Shown here in pieces: positions 1 through 6,512 of a stretch of 8,829 nt of DNA. The notes under the pieces are model-generated. The model was not told where the DNA came from, did not search any database, and saw nothing but the letters and a program-made list of their open reading frames with translations. How positions within the stretch are numbered: the stretch's first letter is position 1; every line of letters begins with the position of its first letter. The translations under genes and the position numbers were made by a program. Source of the DNA: Oscillospiraceae bacterium (lineage in GTDB: Bacteria; Bacillota; Clostridia; Oscillospirales; Acutalibacteraceae); contig DOZQ01000219.1 in assembly GCA_003517915.1 (NCBI GenBank), positions 1-8,829 of the forward strand, given 5' to 3'.

Positions 1-6
1 CTGCTG

Positions 7-29
7 ACTTGAAAACTTTGTTTTCAAGT
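7..29. other. perfect 10-bp inverted repeat (hairpin)
   Basis: The arms at 7-16 and 20-29 (ACTTGAAAAC / GTTTTCAAGT) are perfectly complementary around a 3-nt TTT loop. No T-run follows, so it is not a good intrinsic terminator by itself. It lies at the window edge and may belong to the tail of an upstream gene or to its 3' UTR. Function unknown. Confidence 0.4.
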
Positions 30-76
30 GGTTTGGCTATATATCCGCCTGCAATATAAATCTAATTTTAAACGCA

Positions 77-102
77 GGGGCGCGGTATTCATACCGCGCC
101 CC
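77..102 (+). terminator. GC-rich terminator-like hairpin
   Basis: An 11-bp perfect stem GGGGCGCGGTA / TACCGCGCCCC closes a 4-nt TTCA loop. Only a short TTGT follows, so the U-tract is weak. It probably ends a transcript entering from the left and insulates the glycosylase operon, whose own promoter lies just downstream. Confidence 0.55.
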
Positions 103-145
103 TTGTCGACTCTAAAAGAAAATTAATTACTTATAAAAATTTATG

Positions 146-174
146 CTGTATATCTTCCAAAAAAATGATATAAT
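146..174 (+). promoter_or_regulatory. extended -10 promoter for the glycosylase operon
   Basis: A perfect TATAAT (169-174) is preceded by TGA at 166-168, forming an extended -10 (TGnTATAAT). The -35 position (146-151, CTGTAT) is poor, which is typical of extended -10 promoters. The start would be near 181, giving a leader of about 45 nt before the GTG at 225. Confidence 0.6.
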
Positions 175-224
175 TAATATGTATAACTTTCAGGCGTATA
201 ATCTTAAACAAGGGAGGCGTATCG

Positions 225-782
225 GTGACAAACGAATGGAGCAGTCTTAAAGCGGAGTGTGAGGGCTGCCGCGCCTGCCCTCTTTGTGAGACGCGCACAA
301 ACGTGGTGTTCGGCGTAGGGGATACCGGCGCGGAGCTTATGTTTATAGGCGAAGGGCCGGGAGAGCGGGAGGATTTAAAGGGCGAGCCGTTCGTCGGTCG
401 TGCCGGAATGCTGCTGGATCAATATCTGCTTGCGGTGGGCCTGAGCCGCCAAACGGTGTACATAGCGAATATCGTCAAATGCCGGCCTCCTAAAAACCGC
501 GACCCCCTGCCGGAGGAGCAGCAGGCCTGCATAGGTTATCTGCACCGGCAGATAGCGCTTATAAAGCCCAAGGTCATAATGTGCCTTGGCAGGATAGCCG
601 CCAAGGTGTTTATAGATCCCGATTTTAAGGTGACCGTACAGCACGGCGAATGGGTTTATCGGGACGGAATATGGATTACTGGAACCTTTCATCCGGCCGC
701 GCTGCTGAGAAACCCGAATCAAAAGCCCGACGCGTTCGCGGATTTCACGGCGGCAAGAGATAAGCTTCTGGAAAGGGCGTGA
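225..782 (+). CDS. family 4 [4Fe-4S] uracil-DNA glycosylase
   Basis: This enzyme removes uracil from DNA after cytosine deamination or dUTP misincorporation, the first step of base excision repair in the cytoplasm. The 185-residue length is normal for family 4. Visible motifs: CxxC at C18/C21 (with C12 and C15 also present), the uracil-pocket motif GEGPGEREDLKGEPFVGRAG (43-61 region), NIVKCRPPKNRDP with C86, C102, and the active-site HPAALLRNP with H156. C18, C21, C86 and C102 fit the four iron-sulfur ligands of this family. The GTG start is supported by AGGGAGG at 211-217 with 7-nt spacing. The stop overlaps the next gene's start by 4 nt, so the two are probably co-transcribed and translationally coupled. 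The N-terminal T4-phage-polymerase-associated subtype is also possible by name, but the fold and activity would be the same. Confidence 0.93.
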   Translation: MTNEWSSLKAECEGCRACPLCETRTNVVFGVGDTGAELMFIGEGPGEREDLKGEPFVGRAGMLLDQYLLAVGLSRQTVYIANIVKCRPPKNRDPLPEEQQACIGYLHRQIALIKPKVIMCLGRIAAKVFIDPDFKVTVQHGEWVYRDGIWITGTFHPAALLRNPNQKPDAFADFTAARDKLLERA

Positions 783-2239
783 TACCCTTGACATTTTCGG
801 GCGCCGTTTTTTATTTTACGCTCTACAGCGTGCTGGGGTGGTTTTTTGAAAGCGCTCTCACCTCAATTTACGAAAAAAAGGTAATTAACCGCGGCTTTCT
901 GTTCGGGCCGGTCTGCCTTGTTTACGGCGTGCTTGCCGTGACGGTGCTGCTGATTCGAGAGTATTTTCCCATGCACCCGGCGGGGATGTTTGTGATTATT
1001 TTTATTGCCGCGGTATTTCTCGAGCTGATGACCAGCCTGCTGATGGAAAAGCTGTTCGGCATACGCTGGTGGGACTGCCGCCGTTTTAAGTTTAATCTGT
1101 TCGGCAGGGTCTGGCTTACGGGAGCCTTGCTTACGGCGGTTATAGGTATGCCGGTTATATATTTTTTGCACCCTCATATTGAAATGCTGCTTAAAAGCCT
1201 TTTAAGCTCCACCCAGCAGCGGGTTATCTCCAGCCTGCTAATCGCCGCGTTTATAGCGGATTTTATCTATACGCTGGGCGTGCTTATCCGGCTTGAGGAG
1301 CACCTGAAAAAGCTGCACGCGGTGCTGGAATATGTGCCGGTAAACAAAGACGGCCGGCGCGCGGCGCCTCCCGCCGTGGTCATGCAGGAGCTTATGGAAT
1401 ATCCCGACAGCGCTTACCGGCTTATATCATCCTTTCCAACAATGCGGCATAAGCTGCTGGACAAAGACCTCAAGTGGCTGAGGGAAACGCTGGAAAGACG
1501 CTCGGGCGGATTTTTTTCGGTGAGGATTAAAAAGTTTAGAGAACTTTGGGCCAGAATATTTTCCGCCGAAAAAGAAATATCAGATGATAAATCGTTTGCC
1601 AGAGGGCTTAATTTTTACAAGCTGTTTTGGATATTTGTTATAGCGAGCGTAATAGGCTATGTGGTCGAAACCATTTACTGCCTTGTCAGGCGCGGATACA
1701 TAGAAAGCCGGCAGGGGCTTATCTACGGCCCGTTCAGCCAGATTTACGGCCTGGGCGCGGTGATTATGGTTTTGCTTCTCTACCGGCTGCGAAAGCGGGC
1801 GGACATATGGCTGTTTTTGGCCAGCGGCCTTATAGGCGGATTGTTTGAAATCCTCTGCGCTATAGTTCAGGAAAATGTCTTTCACACCTCGTCGTGGGGC
1901 TACGAGGGGAGCAAAACCGCCGTGGGTTCGGGCCGCACCAGCCTGGTATACATGCTTTTCTGGGGGATTTTGGGGGTCATATTCATCAAGACTGTTTTCC
2001 CAAGGCTGTCACGGCTAATTGAACGCATCCCGAATAAACAGGGCATATTTTTTTCATGGGTGCTGATTGTCTTTTTATCGCTGGACATTCTTTTGACTAC
2101 ATTTGCGGTCAACCGCTGGGTGGAGCGCAGCGGGGGAGCTCCGCCGCACAACGCCGTGGAGGAGCTTATGGACAGATATTATCCTGACTCCTTGCTTGAG
2201 GATATTTACCCGAACATGGACATTCTAAGCGAAAAATGA
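779..2239 (+). CDS. duplicated PF06541-type membrane protein (putative ABC-transporter type IV family)
   Basis: An integral membrane protein of 486 residues built from two copies of the same unit. Copy 1 (about residues 8-165) carries GWFFES, then RGFLFGPVCLVYG, a WWDCRRFKFNLFGR segment and several hydrophobic helices. Copy 2 (about 278-450) carries GYVVET, then RQGLIYGPFSQIYG, SSWGYEG and a GRTSLVYMLFWG segment. These are the signatures of PF06541 (CmpB-like putative ABC-transporter type IV, formerly DUF1113). A charged, soluble linker (about 170-275) separates the halves. The start is GTG overlapping the glycosylase stop (GTGA, 779-782). A TTG at 788 is an alternative. Substrate and function are unknown. 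No ATPase partner is adjacent, so the transporter label is only a family name. Confidence 0.85.
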   Translation: MIPLTFSGAVFYFTLYSVLGWFFESALTSIYEKKVINRGFLFGPVCLVYGVLAVTVLLIREYFPMHPAGMFVIIFIAAVFLELMTSLLMEKLFGIRWWDCRRFKFNLFGRVWLTGALLTAVIGMPVIYFLHPHIEMLLKSLLSSTQQRVISSLLIAAFIADFIYTLGVLIRLEEHLKKLHAVLEYVPVNKDGRRAAPPAVVMQELMEYPDSAYRLISSFPTMRHKLLDKDLKWLRETLERRSGGFFSVRIKKFRELWARIFSAEKEISDDKSFARGLNFYKLFWIFVIASVIGYVVETIYCLVRRGYIESRQGLIYGPFSQIYGLGAVIMVLLLYRLRKRADIWLFLASGLIGGLFEILCAIVQENVFHTSSWGYEGSKTAVGSGRTSLVYMLFWGILGVIFIKTVFPRLSRLIERIPNKQGIFFSWVLIVFLSLDILLTTFAVNRWVERSGGAPPHNAVEELMDRYYPDSLLEDIYPNMDILSEK

Positions 2240-2287
2240 CCGTGGGTAAACGATGATTAAATAAAATAGGTACGATTAATAAAAAAT

Positions 2288-2342
2288 CGGTGCAGGGAAC
2301 GACCCCTGTGTCGTTCCACCGGAAAATTCCACCGCGCAGCGG
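2288..2342. other. two hairpins in the proB leader
   Basis: The stem GGAACGAC / GTCGTTCC (2296-2303, 2310-2317), extended by CGGT / ACCG across a 4-nt bulge, is followed by a second small hairpin CCGC-GCA-GCGG (2332-2342). The octamer TTCCACCG occurs twice (2314-2321, 2327-2334). Read on the minus strand, the first hairpin is followed by TTTTTT (2281-2286) and would be a terminator, but no minus-strand gene faces it. On the plus strand there is no U-tract. This could be a dispersed intergenic repeat or a leader structure for proBA. A proline T-box is not supported because the leader is too short. Confidence 0.45.
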
Positions 2343-2374
2343 AAAATAATATATAATCACAGGAGGAGACAGGC

Positions 2375-3169
2375 TTGAGGGACTACGGGCGTATTGTTGT
2401 GAAGGTGGGAACCTCCACCCTTACATATGACAACGGAAAACCCAATCTAAGACGCATGGATCGGCTTTGCCGGGTCTTGACAGATTTGAAAAACGCGGGC
2501 AAAGAGGTGGTGCTGGTAAGCTCCGGCGCTATTGCCGTAGGACTGAACCATTTAGGACTCACCGGCAAAAGCTGCGATACCCCGGGCAAGCAGGCCGCCG
2601 CCGCCGTGGGGCAGTGCGACCTTATGTACACCTATGACAAGCTGTTTTCGGAATACGGCCAGTCGGTGGCGCAGATGCTTTTGACCCGTGACGTCGTGGA
2701 ATCCGGCGAACGGCGCGAAAACTGCGTAAATACCTTCAAGGCGCTTATGAAGATGGATATTATCCCGGTGGTGAACGAAAACGACTCGGTTTCGGTCGAG
2801 GAGATCGTCTTCGGGGACAACGACAAGCTTTCGGCGATTGTCGCAGGGCTTATCGGCGCCGAGCTTTTAATAATCCTGACCGATATAGAAGGATTATTTG
2901 ACGGCAACCCGCGTGAAAATCCCGACGCTAGGCTGGTGCACACGGTGAGGGAGATAACACCGGAGATAAGGGACATGGCCGGGCAAAGGGGCAGCACCCG
3001 CGGCACCGGTGGGATGATAACCAAGCTTGAGGCCGCCGAATACGCGATGAATGCCGGTGTGGACGCGTATATCATAGATGGAGGAGATCCCAAGCGCATT
3101 TACGACGTAATAGACGGACGCAGTATAGGCACGCATTTTATAGCAAAAACAGATAGGGGTGTCCAGTGA
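2375..3169 (+). CDS. proB: glutamate 5-kinase (PUA-less form)
   Basis: Phosphorylates L-glutamate with ATP to give gamma-glutamyl phosphate, the first and usually feedback-controlled step of proline synthesis, in the cytoplasm. The amino-acid-kinase fold is visible throughout: VVKVGTSTL (8-16), VLVSSGAIAVGL (46-57), GKQAAAAVGQ (71-80), VVNENDSVS (132-140), FGDNDKLSA (146-154), LTDIEGLFDGNP (168-179) and STRGTGGMITKLEAA (207-221). At 264 residues it stops after the kinase domain. The longer E. coli-type enzyme has about 100 more residues forming a PUA domain. The TTG start at 2375 is supported by AGGAGG at 2361-2366 with 8-nt spacing. The stop TGA (3167-3169) overlaps the ATG of proA, so both are made from one mRNA. 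A TATAAT at 2352-2357 is too close to the ribosome site to be the obvious -10. Confidence 0.95.
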   Translation: MRDYGRIVVKVGTSTLTYDNGKPNLRRMDRLCRVLTDLKNAGKEVVLVSSGAIAVGLNHLGLTGKSCDTPGKQAAAAVGQCDLMYTYDKLFSEYGQSVAQMLLTRDVVESGERRENCVNTFKALMKMDIIPVVNENDSVSVEEIVFGDNDKLSAIVAGLIGAELLIILTDIEGLFDGNPRENPDARLVHTVREITPEIRDMAGQRGSTRGTGGMITKLEAAEYAMNAGVDAYIIDGGDPKRIYDVIDGRSIGTHFIAKTDRGVQ

Positions 3170-4413
3170 TGACCAAGATTGAAAAAATGGGGGAAAAAGC
3201 AAAATCCGCCGGGCGGGTTTTGATGACCAGCCCGACGCTTGTAAGAAACAAAGCGCTTGATATGATAGCCGGGGCGCTGCTTGACAAAAAGGCCGATATC
3301 TTAGCCGCCAACGCGGCGGATTTGGCCGAGGCGGAAAAAAATAGCATGGGTACGGCGATGCTTGACCGCCTGCGGCTTTCTGAGGCAAGAATAGAGGAAA
3401 TGGCGCGGGGGGTAAAAGCCGTGGCCGCCGAGGAGGATCCCATAGGGAAGGTTATTGAGGGAACCGTGCGCCCGAACGGACTGCAGATTCTTAAAACCCG
3501 TGTGCCATTAGGAGTGGTCGGGGTGATATTCGAGTCCCGGCCGAACGTCACGTCGGACGTGGCGGCGCTCTGCCTGAAATCGGCTAACGCGGTTATTCTG
3601 CGCGGCGGTAAAGAAGCCTTCAGTTCCAATTCAGCGCTGACAAAAATCATGCGCGAAGCGGTCGCCTGCGCCGGTCTGCCCGAGGACTGCGTACAGCTTA
3701 TAGAAGACACCTCGCGCGAATCGGCCAAAGAGATGATGTGCCTAAAGTCGCTGGATCTGCTTATTCCCAGAGGGGGGAAGGGGCTTATAAACGCGGTGGT
3801 GGAAAACGCGAAGGTTCCGGTGATTGAAACCGGTGCGGGCAACTGCCATATGTATATTGACGCGGCGGCGGATTTCGGCAAGGCCGTGGAGCTTGTCTTC
3901 AACGCGAAAACCTCCCGCCCGTCGGTCTGCAACGCCATAGAGACGCTGCTGGTGCACGAGACCGCCGCGCAGGATGTACTGCCGGCTATAGCCGACAGGC
4001 TGCTTGAAAAATCGGTGGAGATAAGAGGCTGCGAAAAAACCCGGCTGCTGCTGCCAGGTGCCCTTCCCGCGACCGATGAGGATTACGCCACCGAATTCAA
4101 CGATTATATTTTGGCGGTGAAAATAGTCGCGTCGCCCACACAGGCGGCGGAGCATATCGCTCAGTATACAAGCGGGCACAGCGAATGCATAGTGACCGAA
4201 GATTATGAAACCGCCCGGTGGTTTACAAAAACGGTGGACGCGGCCGCGGTGTATGTCAACGCCTCCACGCGCTTTACCGACGGCGGGGAGTTCGGCCTTG
4301 GCGCCGAGATAGGCATATCTACCGGCAAGCTGCACGCAAGGGGCCCTATGGGCATAGAGGCACTTACCTCCACAAAATATGTGGTGTTTGGAAACGGGCA
4401 GATAAGAGAGTAA
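3169..4413 (+). CDS. proA: gamma-glutamyl phosphate reductase (glutamate-5-semialdehyde dehydrogenase)
   Basis: Reduces gamma-glutamyl phosphate with NADPH to glutamate-5-semialdehyde, the second step of proline synthesis. The protein of about 414 residues has the normal family length. Visible segments: [27 protein letters not shown]-like region (about 116-142, here with [13 protein letters not shown]), [25 protein letters not shown], and the catalytic cysteine in [13 protein letters not shown] (about C254), then [39 protein letters not shown] near the end. I prefer ATG 3169 because AGGGGT (3155-3160) then lies 8 nt upstream. An in-frame GTG at 3166 would give one more residue. It shares the TGATG junction with proB, and the reductase is known to receive the unstable acyl phosphate directly from the kinase. 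proC is not in the window. Confidence 0.96.
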   Translation: [414 protein letters not shown]

Positions 4414-4426
4414 GGTCAACAAAATA

Positions 4427-4456
4427 AAAAGGACGTGGCTTGCGTCACGCCCTTTT
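4427..4456. terminator. bidirectional terminator between proA and spoIIID
   Basis: The stem AAAAGGACGTG / CACGCCCTTTT (one A-C mismatch) has an 8-nt loop at 4438-4445. On the plus strand it ends in CCTTTTA just after the proA stop. On the minus strand it ends in CCTTTTTATTTTG just after the spoIIID stop. It therefore serves both convergent genes. Confidence 0.8.
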
Positions 4457-4469
4457 ACAGTAAAAGGCC

Positions 4470-4724
4470 TCAGTCTTTAATATTCTTATATTTTCGCTTG
4501 GTAGCCATGCCGCCGCGGATATGACGCTGGGCCTTGTTGATATCCAGAACCTGTTTGACGTCTCCGTAGAGCTGGGGATCCAGTAATTTAAGCCTTTCGG
4601 CAACGTCTTTATGAACGGTCGATTTGCTGACGTGGAATTTTTTCGCAGCAGCTCTGACAGTCGCTCTGTGTGCTTTTATGTATTCGCCGAGCTCAATGGC
4701 TCTCTCATCATACGCTCCCTTCAC
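4470..4724 (-). CDS. spoIIID: sporulation transcriptional regulator SpoIIID
   Basis: A small DNA-binding protein (84 residues) that in Bacillus and Clostridia switches mother-cell gene expression between the sigma-E and sigma-K stages of sporulation. The helix-turn-helix is about residues 20-45, with the highly conserved VSKSTVHKDVAERL (32-45), followed by the typical basic end with NKAQRHIRGGMATKRKYK. Length and order match the family, which in B. subtilis is 93 residues. The start is GTG at 4724, with GGGAGG at 4733-4738 and 8-nt spacing. It is monocistronic here and convergent with proA. I cannot see an unambiguous sigma-E promoter upstream. Its presence marks the host as a spore former or a recent descendant of one. 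Confidence 0.95.
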   Translation of the reverse strand: MKGAYDERAIELGEYIKAHRATVRAAAKKFHVSKSTVHKDVAERLKLLDPQLYGDVKQVLDINKAQRHIRGGMATKRKYKNIKD

Positions 4725-4750
4725 ATGTGCCGCCTCCCGCTATAACGTGA

Positions 4751-4793
4751 TATAGTCGCAGATTTTTTGCCGCGTTTCATAAGTTCGACTATA
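4751..4793. promoter_or_regulatory. 8-bp inverted repeat between spoIIID and the Nei-like gene
   Basis: TATAGTCG (4751-4758) and CGACTATA (4786-4793) are perfect complements 27 nt apart in the 193-nt divergent intergenic region. It lies directly upstream of the spoIIID ribosome site, so it could be an operator or a leader hairpin. No known binding-site consensus was recognised. Confidence 0.35.
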
Positions 4794-4917
4794 ACCATTA
4801 CTATGCGTTCACCGCGTAAGATATACCTGCCGGGTGTCCGCAAGTGCCCGTCCCAAGGCGATTTTCCGCCTGTCTATAGCAAATTGTTCGTAAAAAATAT
4901 AAAGGAGTAAATGCATT

Positions 4918-5757
4918 ATGATGGAACTGCCCGAAAGCCATAATCTGGCCAAACAACTGAACGAAACCCTTAAAGGCAAAGTGATAAGAAAAGCCGCCGC
5001 GAACTCTTCCCCGCACGGATTTGCGTTTTATTTCGGCGACCCCGCGCTTTACAACGAGCGGCTGACAAAAAAACCGTTCGGCCATGCGCAGGCGAACGGA
5101 GGGCAGCTCGAGCTGTTTTTCGGGGATATGCGGGTGGCGCTGAACGACGGCGCGAACCTCAGATATTTTTTGTCGGAGGCTCCGCTGCCAAAAAAGCACC
5201 AGCTGTATATAGAATTTGAGGATTCCTCGTCCCTTGTAGTAACGGTGCAGATGTATGCCGGGATTATGGCATTTAAAGAAGGCGAGCATGACAATTTTTA
5301 TTATAAAATCGCAAAAGAAAAACCCACGCCGCTTGGCAGTGAGTTTGATCTTTCATATTTTAAGTCTTTAAAAGAATGCGAGAAATACGAAAAGCTTTCG
5401 GCCAAAGCGTTTTTGGCGACAGAGCAGAGAATCCCGGGGCTTGGCAACGGGGTATTGCAGGATATTCTGTGGAACGCGCTCATACATCCCAAAACAAAAA
5501 TGGGAGCTCTCACGGCCAAACAGTTTGACATATTATATAAAGCCGTAAAGGGAACCCTTGCGGAGATGACAAGAGAGGGCGGGCGTGACACCGAGCGGGA
5601 TATATTCGGGCACAGTGGCGGATATATCTGCAAGCTGAGCAAAAACACCTTGGGGCGGCCCTGCGAACGGTGCGGTACGTCTATAGAAAAAGCGGCTTAT
5701 CTAGGCGGCGCCGTGTATTTTTGCCCGGCCTGCCAGCCGGTTATTACGGCAAAATGA
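4918..5757 (+). CDS. Fpg/Nei-family DNA glycosylase homologue (endonuclease VIII-like)
   Basis: A homologue of the base-excision glycosylases that remove oxidised bases. The 279 residues follow the family order: N-terminal ELPES (3-7) like the Fpg ELPEV motif, a beta-rich domain, a helix-two-turn-helix around 155-195 (RIPGLGNGVLQDILWNALIHP), and a C-terminal zinc finger CERC-x16-CPAC (C249, C252, C269, C272). Two odd points: the residue after the initiator is Met, not the catalytic Pro2 of Fpg/Nei, and the zinc-finger loop reads GGAVYFCP where Fpg has an Arg (GRSTYFCP-type). Activity is therefore uncertain. The start ATG 4918 has AAAGGAG at 4901-4907, 10 nt upstream. The second ATG at 4921 also keeps MELPE. 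The gene is monocistronic, divergent from spoIIID, and ends before the shared terminator at 5841-5888. Confidence 0.85.
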   Translation: MMELPESHNLAKQLNETLKGKVIRKAAANSSPHGFAFYFGDPALYNERLTKKPFGHAQANGGQLELFFGDMRVALNDGANLRYFLSEAPLPKKHQLYIEFEDSSSLVVTVQMYAGIMAFKEGEHDNFYYKIAKEKPTPLGSEFDLSYFKSLKECEKYEKLSAKAFLATEQRIPGLGNGVLQDILWNALIHPKTKMGALTAKQFDILYKAVKGTLAEMTREGGRDTERDIFGHSGGYICKLSKNTLGRPCERCGTSIEKAAYLGGAVYFCPACQPVITAK

Positions 5758-5776
5758 CGATTTAAAAATTATTATA

Positions 5777-5828
5777 TTAGAGCAAATTGAATCTTTCTTA
5801 TGACCTATAATAAATTCAATTGCTCTAA
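5777..5828. repeat. imperfect inverted repeat replacing a toxin gene
   Basis: TTAGAGCAAATTGAAT (5777-5792) pairs with ATTCAATTGCTCTAA (5814-5828) with one bulged A. It sits where the 27-residue toxin gene would be expected next to the solo antitoxin. An ATG at 5800 leads to a 16-codon frame whose end (NIKK, TGA at 5848-5850) matches the toxin's last residues, but the rest is unrelated. This may be a small hairpin insertion or a decayed remnant. Confidence 0.45.
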
Positions 5829-5840
5829 AAATATAAACAT

Positions 5841-5888
5841 AAAAAAATGATCCGCCTAACCCAGCCAAGAGTTACGGATCATTTTTTT
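5841..5888. terminator. bidirectional terminator shared by the Nei-like and flavodoxin genes
   Basis: A 14-bp outer stem pairs 5841-5854 with 5875-5888 (A7-TGATCCG / CGGATCA-T7). An inner TAAC/GTTA stem closes the loop. T-tracts exist on both strands, so it ends both convergent genes. The same hairpin with changed bases ends each of the two antitoxin RNAs at 7990-8036 and 8368-8413. Confidence 0.85.
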
Positions 5889-5938
5889 GATTCAAATGTA
5901 CTGACCGCCTTTTAAGCGGTACTGCCCTGTGTTTTTAT
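5841..5938 (-). ncRNA. solo antitoxin-like RNA sequence without toxin
   Basis: Read on the minus strand, this segment matches the plus-strand antitoxin RNAs of the right-hand tandem loci. It has the GGGCAG...ACCG start, AAGGCGGTCAGT (+ strand 5901-5914 region), a GAATCAAAAAAATGAT stretch, and a terminator whose loop reads CTTGGCTG against TTTTGACTG. A small 5' stem ACCGC/GCGGT is perfect here. The strong TTGACA-17-TATAAT promoter of the other copies is absent: upstream lies the end of the flavodoxin gene, only 4 nt away. It may thus be expressed only as the flavodoxin 3' UTR. It could act in trans on the two toxin mRNAs or be kept merely as a terminator. Confidence 0.6.
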
Positions 5939-5942
5939 CTGG

Positions 5943-6458
5943 TCAAATACCTGCCAAGAATTTCAAAACCGGCTCAAGATATTTTTCGTCCGTCCAGTCA
6001 CTTACGTCACCGGCAAAAGTCCCGCCTCCGTTTTCGGATGCGTCATTATTGTTTTTGGCTTTCTGCACCATGCGTATAATCATCTTGTCGAGACCCTTCA
6101 TCTTTTGAAGGTCGAATTTTCCGCGGCAATAGAAAAACGGCATGCCGCTCATCTCGGATGTGAAATTCGCGTTACGCAGATTTTTAAGCAGCTCCTCCGA
6201 CGACTCGGTGGCTCCCACGGCAAAAACCGCGGTGCGTTTACCGCTTAAAAGCGCAGAGTTTTTTTTGACAAACGAAAGTCCGGCGATTCTGCCCGCATAC
6301 ACCCCTCCGCCGAAAATAACGCAGGAATATTCCCGCAGCTTGGCTTCCGTCACCTCCCGGCGCTCTGCTATGTCACAGCCGGTTTTGCTCTTTAGCCACT
6401 CGGCATAGACCTTTGCTCCGCCATATTTTGACTGATAAACGACTAAAGCCTTTGACAT
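5943..6458 (-). CDS. flavodoxin-domain protein
   Basis: A cytoplasmic FMN-binding electron carrier or flavodoxin-like oxidoreductase of 171 residues. The N-terminal strand and phosphate loop are clear: ALVVYQSKYGGAKVYAEWL (4-22). The next FMN loop is FGGGVYAGRI (49-58), and AVFAVGAT (77-84) is the third. It resembles the Flavodoxin_5/HemG-like group rather than long-chain flavodoxins, but no heme-pathway gene is near, so a protoporphyrinogen-oxidase role is not claimed. ATG at 6458 has GGAGGG at 6466-6471 with 7-nt spacing. It has its own promoter (6479-6507) and ends at the antitoxin-like terminator 54 nt downstream. Confidence 0.88.
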   Translation of the reverse strand: MSKALVVYQSKYGGAKVYAEWLKSKTGCDIAERREVTEAKLREYSCVIFGGGVYAGRIAGLSFVKKNSALLSGKRTAVFAVGATESSEELLKNLRNANFTSEMSGMPFFYCRGKFDLQKMKGLDKMIIRMVQKAKNNNDASENGGGTFAGDVSDWTDEKYLEPVLKFLAGI

Positions 6459-6478
6459 AAAGCTTCCCTCCGTGTTAT

Positions 6479-6507
6479 AAAATATTCGATATGTTTAAAA
6501 TTGTCAC
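6479..6507 (-). promoter_or_regulatory. promoter of the flavodoxin gene
   Basis: On the minus strand GTGACA (6502-6507) and TATTTT (6479-6484) are 17 nt apart, near the sigma-A consensus at both boxes. The start would be around 6472, directly before the ribosome site, so the leader would be very short. An alternative is a TATAAC box a few bases further downstream. The -35 lies 5 nt from the DnaA-box cluster. Confidence 0.45.
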
Positions 6508-6512
6508 CTTGA

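Noticed and set aside
3..59. Open plus-strand frame at the left edge ending in TAA (57-59), possibly the tail of an upstream gene
   Set aside because: Only 18 codons are visible, with no recognisable motif. The minus strand is also open over part of it, so no strand can be chosen. The downstream hairpin at 77-102 is the only support.
2352..2357. TATAAT as the proB promoter -10
   Set aside because: It lies only 3 nt before the ribosome site, so transcription would begin inside the Shine-Dalgarno, and no -35 is evident.
2288..2360. Proline T-box riboswitch ahead of proB, suggested by ACCGCG at 2331-2336
   Set aside because: The full TGGNACCGCG motif is absent, the leader is far too short for a T-box with stem I, and no terminator with a T-run faces proB.
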